Of a stretch of 33,739 nt of DNA, positions 8,708 through 17,326 are shown piece by piece. The notes beneath the pieces were generated by a model, which saw only the letters and a list, made by a program, of their open reading frames with translations, ran no database searches and had not been told where the DNA came from. This DNA comes from an uncultured Clostridium sp. Lineage in GTDB: Bacteria > Bacillota_I > Bacilli_A > Acholeplasmatales > Anaeroplasmataceae. The translations under genes were made by a program, and so were the position numbers. Within the stretch, counting starts at the first letter, position 1, and each line of letters opens with the position of its first letter. The stretch is from the NCBI GenBank assembly GCA_946538835.1, contig CAMNGZ010000006.1, forward strand, positions 1 to 33,739, given 5' to 3'.

Positions 8708-9745
8708 ATGTATTTAAGAACAGAAACAAGACCTGTTAAAATAAAAAATTTAACTTTAGGTGGAAATTCACACATTTATATTCAATCAATGTGTAACACT
8801 CATACTAAAGATATCGATGCTACTGTCAAACAAATCCTAGAGCTTGAAAAAGCTGGATGTGAAATTATTAGAGTAGCAGTTTTAGATATGGAAGATGCTA
8901 AGTCTATCGGAGAAATTCAAAAAGAAATTCACATTCCTCTTGTAGCAGATATTCATTTCAATCCAGAATTTGCGATTGAAGCAATCAAACAAGGCGTTGA
9001 TGCCATTCGTCTAAATCCAGGTAATATCAGCGACTACAATAAAATTAAAGAAATTGTTGAACTTGCAAAAGCTCACCAAATTCCAATTCGTATTGGAGTT
9101 AATGGTGGTTCACTTCCTAAGGGAACTGAACTAAATGCCAAATCTATGGTTGATGCAGCTATGCATCATGTAAAGATTTTAGAAGAACTTGATTTCCATG
9201 ATATTGTCATTTCCCTAAAAGCTTCTAACATTAAGTTAAGTAAAGAAGTTTATGAGCTTGCCGCAAAAACATTCCCATATCCTTTACATGTAGGTATTAC
9301 TGAAGCTGGTACTTCTTTTAGTGGTTTAATTAAATCCGCTATGGGTATGGATGAAATTTTAAATCTAGGTATTGGTAATACAATGCGTATTTCATTAACT
9401 GACGAGCCAATCATGGAAGTAAGAGCCGCTAAAGAAATTTTAAATAACTTAAAATTAATTAAGAACGTTCCATATTTCACATCATGCCCTACTTGTGGAA
9501 GAACTCAATACAATATGATTCCTATTGCTAAAGAAATAGAAAATTATTTATATACAGTAAATAAAGATATTCATGTTGCAGTAATGGGTTGTGCAGTTAA
9601 CGGACCTGGTGAGGCACGTGAGGCTGATCTTGGTGTAGCCGGTGGAATTGGAGAAGCTCTTTTATTTAAAAAAGGTGTAGTTGTTAGAAAAATAAAAGAA
9701 CAAGATATTATTGAAGAACTAAAAAAAGAGATTGATAATTTCTAA
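8708..9745 (+). CDS. ispG: 4-hydroxy-3-methylbut-2-enyl diphosphate synthase IspG (GcpE)
   Basis: Fe-S enzyme of the MEP isoprenoid pathway converting MEcPP to HMBPP. It is 345 residues. The N-terminal TIM-barrel part starts MYLRTETRPVKIKNLTLGG and includes PLVADIHFNPEFA and IRLNPGNI. The C-terminal Fe-S domain supplies three cluster cysteines, C260 and C263 (SCPTCGRTQYN) and C295 (MGCAVNGPGEA), with the conserved fourth ligand Glu after NGPGEA. ATG 8708 has GGTGAT just upstream. It is a single-gene unit with a strong terminator. Its presence means the organism makes isoprenoids through MEP rather than relying only on mevalonate, unlike most Mollicutes proper. Confidence 0.97.
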   Translation: MYLRTETRPVKIKNLTLGGNSHIYIQSMCNTHTKDIDATVKQILELEKAGCEIIRVAVLDMEDAKSIGEIQKEIHIPLVADIHFNPEFAIEAIKQGVDAIRLNPGNISDYNKIKEIVELAKAHQIPIRIGVNGGSLPKGTELNAKSMVDAAMHHVKILEELDFHDIVISLKASNIKLSKEVYELAAKTFPYPLHVGITEAGTSFSGLIKSAMGMDEILNLGIGNTMRISLTDEPIMEVRAAKEILNNLKLIKNVPYFTSCPTCGRTQYNMIPIAKEIENYLYTVNKDIHVAVMGCAVNGPGEAREADLGVAGGIGEALLFKKGVVVRKIKEQDIIEELKKEIDNF

Positions 9746-9750
9746 TTTAA

Positions 9751-9785
9751 AAAATGGAGTAGCATTTTCGATGCTACTCCTTTTT
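9751..9785. terminator. Bidirectional terminator between ispG and the marR-type gene
   Basis: GGAGTAGCAT, loop TTTCG, ATGCTACTCC (9756-9780) is a perfect 10-bp stem. TTTTT follows on the plus strand and ATTTTTT on the minus strand, so it can serve both converging genes. The plus-strand T-run overlaps the MarR stop codon. Confidence 0.9.
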
Positions 9786-10200
9786 AATTATTTTCTTCAA
9801 TTTTCGAAAAAACAGAAACCAAATTATAAATTACATTATCTGAAAAATTTAAGCTATTTAGTAATCTTGTTTGAAAAGGAATAATCACTTCATTCAAAAA
9901 TTCTTCACCTTTTCTTGTTAATTTAATAATCTTATTTTTCTTATTATCGTCTTCTAATAATAAATAAATTAAATCTTTATTAATTTCTTTTTTAATTAAA
10001 CTAGAAATTGTAGTAGGGCTTTTATATAAATCTTGTGCCAAATCACTTTGACATATATTTTTGTCTAAGTTCCTAGATATATATAAATACATATCAAGCT
10101 CTAACCTATCTAATTTATTTCTTTTGGCAAAAGAATCATAAATATTATTAAATTTTAATATAGATTTTTCTATTTCTTTTAATTTGTCAATTTGTCTCAT
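9784..10200 (-). CDS. MarR-family winged-helix transcriptional regulator
   Basis: A 138-residue protein with the size and layout of a MarR repressor: an N-terminal dimerisation helix, a winged helix (NICQSDLAQDLYKSPTTISS as recognition region, about residues 52-72), the wing (LEDDNKKNKIIKLTRKGEEFL) and a C-terminal helix. Sequence conservation is modest; the call rests on pattern rather than a strong motif. It starts 35 bases after the ABC-F gene on the same strand. A weak TTGATT-16-TATAAT promoter overlaps the end of that gene, so it may be expressed both alone and by readthrough. It could control the ABC-F gene or an exporter elsewhere; the ligand is unknown. Confidence 0.75.
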   Translation of the reverse strand: MRQIDKLKEIEKSILKFNNIYDSFAKRNKLDRLELDMYLYISRNLDKNICQSDLAQDLYKSPTTISSLIKKEINKDLIYLLLEDDNKKNKIIKLTRKGEEFLNEVIIPFQTRLLNSLNFSDNVIYNLVSVFSKIEENN

Positions 10201-10203
10201 AAT

Positions 10204-10243
10204 ATCACTACAAATATTATAACAAGATTTTAAAATTAATCAA
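10204..10243 (-). promoter_or_regulatory. Probable promoter-RBS module of the marR-type gene
   Basis: On the minus strand TTGATT (10243 to 10238), a 16-base spacer, TATAAT (10221 to 10216), 6 bases, AGTGAT (10209 to 10204), 3 bases, ATG 10200. The leader would be only about 9 bases. Confidence 0.55.
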
Positions 10244-11774
10244 AATTGATTTCATAATCTAACAAACCATCATAGAAATCTTTTTCATGGGATACAAGAA
10301 TGACAGAACCAGGGAATTCTTCAATAGCTTCAAATAAAGAAGCTTTTGTATTCTTATCTAAATGGTTAGTAGGCTCGTCTAAAATTAAGACATTGCTCTT
10401 CTTCATTGTCATTAAAGCGATACGAACACGAGTTTGTTCTCCACCTGACATAAGATTCATATCTTTTAATGCCAAATCTCCTTTTATACCACATTTTGCA
10501 AGAACACTTCTTAACTCTCCATCTTCCTTAAGTGGATAAAATCCACGCAAATAATTGATTGCATTTTGGCCTTTAGGGAAAGTATGCTCTTGCTCAAAGA
10601 AATTAATTACTGCGCTATTATTAAACTTAAATGTTCCACTAACAGCAGGGATTGTACCCATTAAAGTCTTTAAAATAGTCGTCTTACCAACACCATTGTG
10701 TCCTAATATAGCCACCTTCTTTTCTTTTTCAATCAAAAGATTTAAAGGAGGTAAAATCGCTTTATTATTATAACCAACTTCTAAATTAGTTAATTTAAGA
10801 ACCTCTTCTCCGGTTTGACCACTAAATGGGAAATGAATAGAAATCTTTAATTCACCTTGTGGTTTATCTAAGACTTCAAGTCTATCTAGTTTTCTTTGTC
10901 TTTCTTTAGCTTGACGGCTTGATGTTGCACGAACAATGTGAGCTTTAATCCAATCTTCAGTTTCTTTAATATATTTTTGTTGATTATTATATTCTCTTAA
11001 CATTTGTTCGTTACGAAGGTCATGTTCTTTCAAATAGAAAGCGTAGTCTCCTTTGTATTTTACAAGTTGTTTATTATTAATTTCCCACACAACACGAGCA
11101 ATTGCTTCACTAAATTCGACATCATGAGAAATTACCACAAATGCACCTTTAAAATTATTAAGATAATCAATTAACCATAAAATATGTTCTCTATCTAAAA
11201 AGTTAGTAGGCTCATCCATTAAAAGAACATCAGCTTCTTCAAGTAGCATTTTTGCAAGATACACTTTTTCTCTTTGCCCACCTGATAATTTAGATAAATA
11301 AGTATCAAGTCCGTAGCTTGAAACACCAAGACCATTGATAATATTACCAATCTTAGAATTGATTGCATAGAAATTTTCTTTATCTAATTCATCTTGAATT
11401 GCTTGAGCTCTATTCATGATTTTATCATATTTAGAAGGATCAGCTTCAGCTAGTGAATCATATAATCTATTCATCTCAGCCTCTTTATTAAACAAAGGCG
11501 CAAATACACCATATAAATATTCTCCAATTTGCTGGTCTTTATCAACTTTAAGTTGTTGGTCTAGATATGAATACTTAATATTAGGTAACCAAGTGACTTT
11601 ACCTGTATCAGGTATAAGGTTTTTCGCAATAATATTCATGAATGTAGATTTTCCACATCCATTAGGACCGACTACGACAATATGCTCGCCTTCAAATATT
11701 CTAAAATTAACATTATTATATAAGTCTTTATCAGTATATTTAAAATTTATATTTTCACATTCAAGTAATGCCAT
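10236..11774 (-). CDS. ABC-F family ATP-binding protein (ribosome-associated type)
   Basis: A 512-residue soluble protein with two ABC ATPase domains and no membrane segments, the ABC-F layout of translation factors and antibiotic-resistance proteins. Domain 1: Walker A GPNGCGKST, signature LSGGQREKVYL, Walker B LLMDEPTNFLD. A charged linker of about 75 residues follows (contains SSRQAKERQRKLDRL), then domain 2: Walker A GHNGVGKTT, signature MSGGEQTRVRI, Walker B LILDEPTNHLD. Size and linker most resemble the YkpA/YbiT subgroup, which is not generally a resistance determinant. ATG 11774 follows GGAGGA. A MarR-type gene lies just downstream. The exact ribosomal role cannot be read from sequence. 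Confidence 0.92.
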   Translation of the reverse strand: MALLECENINFKYTDKDLYNNVNFRIFEGEHIVVVGPNGCGKSTFMNIIAKNLIPDTGKVTWLPNIKYSYLDQQLKVDKDQQIGEYLYGVFAPLFNKEAEMNRLYDSLAEADPSKYDKIMNRAQAIQDELDKENFYAINSKIGNIINGLGVSSYGLDTYLSKLSGGQREKVYLAKMLLEEADVLLMDEPTNFLDREHILWLIDYLNNFKGAFVVISHDVEFSEAIARVVWEINNKQLVKYKGDYAFYLKEHDLRNEQMLREYNNQQKYIKETEDWIKAHIVRATSSRQAKERQRKLDRLEVLDKPQGELKISIHFPFSGQTGEEVLKLTNLEVGYNNKAILPPLNLLIEKEKKVAILGHNGVGKTTILKTLMGTIPAVSGTFKFNNSAVINFFEQEHTFPKGQNAINYLRGFYPLKEDGELRSVLAKCGIKGDLALKDMNLMSGGEQTRVRIALMTMKKSNVLILDEPTNHLDKNTKASLFEAIEEFPGSVILVSHEKDFYDGLLDYEINFD

Positions 11775-11798
11775 AGTTCAGTCCTCCAAACAAAAAAG

Positions 11799-11827
11799 AT
11801 TATACCACTAATAGATATAATCTTCAA
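11799..11827 (-). promoter_or_regulatory. SigA-type promoter of the ABC-F gene
   Basis: On the minus strand TTGAAG (11827 to 11822), a 17-base spacer and TATAAT (11804 to 11799) with TGG as an extended -10. The expected start lies about 18 bases before the GTG of this leader's GGAGGA-ATG region. Confidence 0.75.
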
Positions 11828-11875
11828 TTAAATATAGAATGCTTAAAACTTTAATATAAATATCTACTATCTATA

Positions 11876-12100
11876 TTATGATAACAATAAATTAGACAAA
11901 ATAATCTTATTAAATAGTAAGAAAACAATGGTATATATACAAATTATAAAAATCAAATGAATTCCGCAATACAGTATTATCAATTTGTTAGAATAATTAG
12001 CAAATTTTAACTTAAGTATATTAATTAGTTCAAATTTCAATATATTTTTTCTAATAATATTCTTTTTTGACTCAAAAAGCCAAATTATTATGCAATTTAT
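11876..12100 (-). pseudogene. Open frame without a start codon, possible remnant of a membrane protein
   Basis: The gap of about 380 bases between the ABC-F gene and hslO is AT-rich. On the minus strand one frame stays open for 74 codons from 12100 to TAA at 11878-11876. The reading is charged first (WLFESKKNIIRKNILKF), then strongly hydrophobic (LIILYCGIHLIFIICIYTI, then VFLLF), like the end of a small membrane protein. There is no in-frame ATG. The only usable-looking start is TTG 12040 (54 residues), with no ribosome site. It may be a decayed gene, or chance openness. No RNA gene was recognised in this gap. Confidence 0.3.
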
Positions 12101-12130
12101 TTAATATTATGTAATTTATTCAATATTATG
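12087..12130 (+). repeat. Tandem 19-bp repeat running into the hslO -10 box
   Basis: Two copies of a 19-base unit (ATTATGCAATTTATTTAAT at 12087-12105 and ATTATGTAATTTATTCAAT at 12106-12124, two differences) and the first six bases of a third (12125-12130), which runs into the hslO -10. The position suggests a regulatory site or promoter-region slippage. Confidence 0.6.
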
Positions 12131-12149
12131 TTATAATCAAACAGGTGAT
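12129..12149 (+). promoter_or_regulatory. Promoter-RBS module of hslO
   Basis: TGT-TATAAT (TATAAT at 12132-12137), 6 bases, GGTGAT (12144-12149), 4 bases, ATG 12154. This makes the in-frame GTG at 12145 part of the ribosome site rather than the start. The leader would be about 10 bases. Confidence 0.75.
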
Positions 12150-12153
12150 TAAA

Positions 12154-13053
12154 ATGAAAGATTATTGTACAAAGGCATACGCCTTTAATAAATTTATTAG
12201 AATATATGCAGCTACTACTACAAATCTTGTAGAAGAAGCTAGAAAAGCTCATGAAACATGGCCAACTGCAACTGCCGCTCTTGGTCGTTTCTTAACCGCA
12301 AGTGCGATGATGAGTTTAATGTATAAAGCAGGTGAGCATTTAACTCTTATCATCAATGGTGAAGGTCCTATTGGTGAAATGGTTGTTGAAGCTTCAAATG
12401 GTATTGTCAAAGGTTCAATTCAAAAGCCAGGTGTTTATCTAAAATATAATAACGGACATCTAGCTGTTGGCATGGCAGTAGGTAATAATGGTAATTTAAC
12501 TGTCATTAAAGACTTACACATGAGAGAGCCATTCACTTCTATTTCTCCACTTCAAACTGGAGAAATTGGAGATGATTTCACTTATTATTTTGCGTCAAGT
12601 GAACAAGTCCCTTCTTCAGTAGGACTTGGTGTCTTAATTGATACAGATAATACTGTCAAATCAGCCGGTGGATTTATTGTCCAAGTTATGACAGGTTGTC
12701 CTGACGATGTGTTAGACAAACTTGAAGCTAAATTAAAATCAATTAAGCCTGTTAGTGAAATGGTTGCAGAAGGTTATACTCCTCTTGATATGATTAAAGA
12801 AATCGCAGGAGAAAATAATTATGAAATTCTTGATGAAGCTCTTCCACTTGAATACAAATGTGATTGTTCACATGATCGCTTTTTAATGAAACTTCAATCA
12901 CTAGGTGAACGTGAGCTTGAAAACATCATCAATCAAGATGGTAAAGCTGAAGTGTTATGCCACTTCTGTATGAAAAAATACACATTCACAAAAGATGAAT
13001 TAATTAGTGTTTTAAACAATGTAAGAGCCTTACATAAAAAATTAGATAAGTAA
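12154..13053 (+). CDS. hslO: Redox-regulated chaperone Hsp33
   Basis: Cytoplasmic holdase chaperone activated by oxidation and unfolding. It is 299 residues from ATG 12154. The N-terminal core matches the family (YAATTTNLVEEARKAHE, then ATAALGRFLTASAMMSL, and LIINGEGPIGEMVVEA). The C-terminal redox switch has all four zinc cysteines: C236 and C238 (KCDCSHDRF) and C269 and C272 (LCHFCMKKY). It is transcribed alone, divergent from the ABC-F gene, and ends at a terminator facing the leucine-rich-repeat gene. Together with the HrcA operon it forms the folding-stress content of the window, although no CIRCE is seen here. Confidence 0.96.
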   Translation: MKDYCTKAYAFNKFIRIYAATTTNLVEEARKAHETWPTATAALGRFLTASAMMSLMYKAGEHLTLIINGEGPIGEMVVEASNGIVKGSIQKPGVYLKYNNGHLAVGMAVGNNGNLTVIKDLHMREPFTSISPLQTGEIGDDFTYYFASSEQVPSSVGLGVLIDTDNTVKSAGGFIVQVMTGCPDDVLDKLEAKLKSIKPVSEMVAEGYTPLDMIKEIAGENNYEILDEALPLEYKCDCSHDRFLMKLQSLGERELENIINQDGKAEVLCHFCMKKYTFTKDELISVLNNVRALHKKLDK

Positions 13054-13059
13054 TCAAAA

Positions 13060-13090
13060 GGAGCCGATATTTGATATCGACTCCTTTTTT
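13060..13090 (+). terminator. Terminator of hslO
   Basis: GGAGCCGATAT, loop TTG, ATATCGACTCC (13060-13084; one C-A mismatch in an 11-bp stem), then TTTTTT. On the minus strand the following CTTTTGATTA is weak but may also stop the converging operon. Confidence 0.82.
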
Positions 13091-13739
13091 AATCATTTAC
13101 AATTTTAATATTTGCACCCTTGTCAAAGCCATTACGGAAATTAGATGTATCTTTACAATGTATTGTTATATTACAACCATAAAAGGCGTCATTATAAACA
13201 CTTACACCACTAGGCAAATATATTTCTTTAAGTTTTTTACAATTAAAGAAAGCTAAGCTTCCTACTGATTCTATATTATTAGGTATTTCTATTGTTTCTA
13301 GATCAACACAATTGAAAAAACAAGATCCTGGAATAGCATTTAATTTAGATTCATTTTCAAATTTAACAGTTTTTAATTTAGAATAAGAAAATGCATTTTG
13401 GTAAATATCAGTTACACTTCTAGGAATTACAATATTTTCAATATTTGAATTATAGAACGCTCTACGTTCTATATATTTAAGTTTATCTGTTCTAAAAGAA
13501 ATATTATCAATTTTTTTAGAATCAAAAGCCCTTACTCCTATTCCTTCAATATATTTTCCTTTATATGTAGACTCTATTATTACATTTTTATTTATTCCTA
13601 AACTACTTACTATTTCAACACTATTATTACTGATGGATTTATATTTAAGTCTTGGAATTGTTAAACTTAAAACGAAACCTAATATAATCAAAATAACTGA
13701 TATTAGGTAAGATATTTTAAATAATTTATTATTACGCAT
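13089..13739 (-). CDS. Membrane-anchored BspA-type leucine-rich-repeat protein
   Basis: A 216-residue protein from ATG 13739 (starts MRNNKLFKISYL). A single hydrophobic segment at about residues 8-30 (LISVILIILGFVLSL) looks like an uncleaved signal anchor. The rest, placed outside the cell, carries four or five LRR_5/BspA-like repeats of about 23 residues, recognisable as IENIVIPRSVTDIYQNAF, LETIEIPNNIESVGSLAF and LKEIYLPSGVSVYNDAFYG. Such repeats usually mediate protein or surface contacts. The start overlaps the upstream ABC gene stop by 8 bases (ATGCGTAATAA region) and has no strong ribosome site, so it is probably translated by coupling. It is the last gene of the exporter operon, suggesting a partner or unrelated surface protein. 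Function unknown. Confidence 0.75.
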   Translation of the reverse strand: MRNNKLFKISYLISVILIILGFVLSLTIPRLKYKSISNNSVEIVSSLGINKNVIIESTYKGKYIEGIGVRAFDSKKIDNISFRTDKLKYIERRAFYNSNIENIVIPRSVTDIYQNAFSYSKLKTVKFENESKLNAIPGSCFFNCVDLETIEIPNNIESVGSLAFFNCKKLKEIYLPSGVSVYNDAFYGCNITIHCKDTSNFRNGFDKGANIKIVND

Positions 13740-15528
13740 TTTCTTGATCTTTATATTGTAATTTGTATAAAGCGTAATACATACCATGCTTCTTTAGAAG
13801 CTCTTGATGATTTCCGCTTTCTACAATCTCACCATGATTTAACACAATTATTTTATCAGCATGTTGAATAGTTGATAATCTATGAGCGACTATAAGCATT
13901 GTACCAATAGACATCATCTTTTCTAATGAATCCTGAATAACTTTTTCAGTCTCTGTATCAATATTTGCGGTAGCTTCATCTAGAATCATAATATTTGGGT
14001 TTGATAAGATTGTACGCGCAAATGAAATCAATTGACGTTCACCACTAGAATAGTTAACACCACGTTCTTCAACTATATGATCTAGTTTATCAGGATACTT
14101 GTTGATTAGATTATCAGCATTAACAAAGCTAGCAGCTTTCATAATATCTTGATCAGTGTAGCTTGGTTCATAAATTGTAATATTATCTCTAATTTTTCCA
14201 CTGAATAAGAATACATCTTGTAGCATTTGACCAATGTTTCTTCTAAGTGCATCAATTTTAATCTTTCTAATATCAATACCATCAATTAAAATTTCACCTT
14301 TTTGGAATTCATAATTTCTACAAATCAAAGACAAGATAGTAGTCTTACCAGCACCTGTTGCGCCAACGAAAGCGCAAGTTTCACCTGGTTCAATTACAAA
14401 TGATACATCTTTTAAAATCCAAACACCTGGGTTATAACTAAACCAAACATTTTTAAATTCAATACGACCTTTAAGCTTACCTGGATCAATCGCATCTTTT
14501 GTATCATCAATTTCTCGAACAGTATCAAGTACAGTAAAGATCTTCTCACAACTTGCAAGAGCACTTTGTAATTGGTTGAATTGTTCAGCCAAATTTTCAA
14601 TTGGGTTGAAGAATTGACCAACTAAAGAATAATAAGTTACAAGCGAACCTGAAACCATTGCCCCATTCTTAACCTCAATACTACCAAAATATAGACAAAT
14701 TACAGTACATACTACAAATAATAAATACATGAATGGTCTAAAAATTGAGAAAACAAAAATTTGATTTAAATGAGCTTTTTTAAGTGAGATATTACGTTCT
14801 TTAAATTCTTTATATTTTTTCTCTTCTTGGTTAAAAATTTGCGTTACTTTCATACCAGATATATTTTCTGATAAGTAAGAGTTCATCTGACTGATATTAT
14901 TACGAACATTTCGATAACTCTTTCTTGAAACCTTCCTGAATAAGAAAGAACTAATAAATATAAATGGTAATACAATTGAAATATATGCTGTAAGTCTAAC
15001 ATTAGTTACCCACATCACAACATATATTGCGACAATTGTAATTAAATATTTAATTAATAATACTAGTACAGAAGTGAATAATTCACTTAAGGCATTTGTG
15101 TCATTAGTGACACGAGTTACTAATTTACCAATTGGTTCTTTTTGAAGTTGACCAATAGATAAACGCTCAAGATGATTAAACACATCTTCTCTGACTTGAT
15201 ATACCAAATCTTGTCCGATGTTTTGTAACAGCTTTTGATAGAAATAATTGATTAAACATGCGCAGATTAAAACTAATCCATATATTAATAATACAACTCC
15301 AATTAATTCAATCTTAGGCCATGGAACATTTTTAAATATTCCATCTTCATTATTCAAAATCTTGACAACTTCACCGGTTAAAATTGATGGCAATAAATCT
15401 AATAATACAATTACTAATACAAAGAACATTGCTAATAAAAATCTAGGAAGAGCTGGCTTAATATATTTACCAATCTTACCAAATAGTTGTCTATCAGTAT
15501 ATTTTCTAATTTGTTCCTTATTCTCCAT
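13732..15528 (-). CDS. ABC exporter subunit with catalytically intact Walker B (heterodimer partner 2)
   Basis: A 598-residue half-transporter: six membrane helices (about residues 25-310) fused to an ABC ATPase. Motifs: Walker A GATGAGKTT, Walker B IMILDEATANID with catalytic Glu, H-loop VAHRLST. The signature is YSSGERQ instead of LSGGQ. Paired with the upstream subunit it should form a heterodimeric exporter with one full ATP site (this Walker B plus the partner's LSGGQ) and one degenerate site. I chose ATG 15528 (MENKEQIRKYTDRQLFGK) because AGGGGGTGA lies 7 bases upstream. It overlaps the partner stop by 11 bases. Similar pairs (TM287/288, LmrCD, BmrCD) export drugs or lipids; the substrate here is unknown. 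Confidence 0.93.
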   Translation of the reverse strand: MENKEQIRKYTDRQLFGKIGKYIKPALPRFLLAMFFVLVIVLLDLLPSILTGEVVKILNNEDGIFKNVPWPKIELIGVVLLIYGLVLICACLINYFYQKLLQNIGQDLVYQVREDVFNHLERLSIGQLQKEPIGKLVTRVTNDTNALSELFTSVLVLLIKYLITIVAIYVVMWVTNVRLTAYISIVLPFIFISSFLFRKVSRKSYRNVRNNISQMNSYLSENISGMKVTQIFNQEEKKYKEFKERNISLKKAHLNQIFVFSIFRPFMYLLFVVCTVICLYFGSIEVKNGAMVSGSLVTYYSLVGQFFNPIENLAEQFNQLQSALASCEKIFTVLDTVREIDDTKDAIDPGKLKGRIEFKNVWFSYNPGVWILKDVSFVIEPGETCAFVGATGAGKTTILSLICRNYEFQKGEILIDGIDIRKIKIDALRRNIGQMLQDVFLFSGKIRDNITIYEPSYTDQDIMKAASFVNADNLINKYPDKLDHIVEERGVNYSSGERQLISFARTILSNPNIMILDEATANIDTETEKVIQDSLEKMMSIGTMLIVAHRLSTIQHADKIIVLNHGEIVESGNHQELLKKHGMYYALYKLQYKDQENA

Positions 15529-17317
15529 CAATTTCACCCCCTTCAACTTCACGTTCAAGAGATTGTAAACGAACTAAGTCTTGATATTCCTTATTATTAA
15601 GCAATAAATCATCATGACTGCCTACACCACTAATAGTTCCATTATCTAAGACAACAATCTTATCAAGATCTTTTACTGTAGAGATACGGTGAGCAATGAT
15701 AATAGTAGTTTTACCTTTTCTAATTTCTCTTAAATTTCTTAATATTTCTTCTTCAGTCTTAGTATCAACTGCTGATACACTATCATCTAATATTAAGATT
15801 TGAGGATCTTTGACAAGAGCACGAGCGATAGAAACACGTTGCTTTTGCCCACCGGATAAAGTAACACCACGTTCGCCAAGTATTGTCTTATATTGATCTT
15901 TAAAATCAATAATATTGTCATGCACATCAGATAATTTAGCAGCTCTCTCAATCTTTTCTTCGTCTAAATCTGTATATGCGAATGAGATATTATTAGAAAT
16001 AGTATCCGAGAATAAGAAGTTATCTTGAGGAACATATCCAATTGAATCCCTTACTTTTTTAAAAGGTAATTTCATAATATCCACATTATCAAAGAAAAGT
16101 TCACCAGGATTCAAATTATATGTTCTTAATAAAATATCTACAAATGTAGATTTACCAGCACCAGTTCTTCCGATGATACCAACAAATTCACCACTTCTTA
16201 TATGTAAATTAATGTTATGAAGTACATCAATTTTACTATCAGGATAATTGAAGTTGAAATTTCTAAACTCAATATCACCAGTAATCTTTGAATCTAATAT
16301 TACATCATCACTGTCTTTAATATTTACAGGAGTATCTAAAATATTAGAAATTCTCTTTAAGCTAGCTTGTCCTTGTGCACGAAGATTAATTAATTGGCTT
16401 ATCGCAAACATTGGCCAAATTAAAGTATTAAAATATGATACAAGTTCACTCATTTGACCCACATCAAATTCTTCTCCAGTGACAGTTTTAGCACCCTTTA
16501 ATACTTGATCTGCACAAAAATACATAAGAATTGCCACAATTAAAGTCAACACAAATGTGAAAAAGATATCAACCATAATAGAAATCTTAACAAAACGAAG
16601 ATTTGCATCTTTGTTCTCTTTATTAATTTCGCTAAATCTACGCGCTTCATGATTTTCTCTTACAAAAGCTTTAATAACAGAAATACCTGAAAAATTTTCA
16701 TTTGCAAAATCAGAAAGATGTTCATAAGCTTTTTGTCTAGCTAAAAAACGACGCTTCATAATTCGTTCAATAAAGAATGAACCAATTAAAATTGTTAATA
16801 GCGGAATTAATGCGATTAGCGCAATCTTCCATGATAAGATTACCATTTTTATATAAGCTAATATTCCTAAAAATAGAGCATCTACAATTAAAATAGTACC
16901 TTGTCCGAAACAACGTTGAATAACTTCTAGGTCATTTGTAAAATAAGACATCAATCCACCAGTCTTATTTTCTTTATAGAAAGCTTGGTCAAGAGATAAA
17001 GCTTTTTTATATAAATCATCCCTTAAATCAGCTTCTATTCTTACACCAACACCAAATACAGTATTACGCCAACCAAAACGACCAACAAACATAATTACTC
17101 CAACACCAAGTGTTTGAAGTGAATAATTTAATAATTTACCTAGTTCATTTGATGAATCACTAAATAATGTACCATTTTTTAGTTCATTAATGATAGAACC
17201 ATAAATTTCTGGAATTTTAAGTTGAAAATAATCAACAAGAATTAAGAAGATGGCACCTGATATAAATAGATACCAGTACTTCTTATAAAATTTATTAACA
17301 TACTTACCAAATAACAT
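15518..17317 (-). CDS. ABC exporter subunit with degenerate Walker B (heterodimer partner 1)
   Basis: A 599-residue half-transporter: six membrane helices in the first 310 residues or so, then an ABC ATPase. Walker A is GRTGAGKST, the signature is canonical LSGGQKQRVSIARAL, and the H-loop is IIAHRIST. Walker B is ILILDDSVSAVD, where Asp replaces the catalytic Glu. That change is typical of one chain of heterodimeric exporters. I prefer ATG 17317 (MLFGKYVNKF), with TAGGTGGG upstream, over the GTG at 17326, which falls inside that ribosome site. It follows the two-membrane-segment gene by 9 bases and overlaps its partner by 11 bases. Confidence 0.93.
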   Translation of the reverse strand: MLFGKYVNKFYKKYWYLFISGAIFLILVDYFQLKIPEIYGSIINELKNGTLFSDSSNELGKLLNYSLQTLGVGVIMFVGRFGWRNTVFGVGVRIEADLRDDLYKKALSLDQAFYKENKTGGLMSYFTNDLEVIQRCFGQGTILIVDALFLGILAYIKMVILSWKIALIALIPLLTILIGSFFIERIMKRRFLARQKAYEHLSDFANENFSGISVIKAFVRENHEARRFSEINKENKDANLRFVKISIMVDIFFTFVLTLIVAILMYFCADQVLKGAKTVTGEEFDVGQMSELVSYFNTLIWPMFAISQLINLRAQGQASLKRISNILDTPVNIKDSDDVILDSKITGDIEFRNFNFNYPDSKIDVLHNINLHIRSGEFVGIIGRTGAGKSTFVDILLRTYNLNPGELFFDNVDIMKLPFKKVRDSIGYVPQDNFLFSDTISNNISFAYTDLDEEKIERAAKLSDVHDNIIDFKDQYKTILGERGVTLSGGQKQRVSIARALVKDPQILILDDSVSAVDTKTEEEILRNLREIRKGKTTIIIAHRISTVKDLDKIVVLDNGTISGVGSHDDLLLNNKEYQDLVRLQSLEREVEGGEIDGE

Positions 17318-17326
17318 AAAACCCAC

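Noticed and set aside
10236-11774. ABC-F gene as an antibiotic-resistance determinant
   Set aside because: The linker is short and the pattern fits the YkpA/YbiT housekeeping subgroup; no resistance-type extension is evident.
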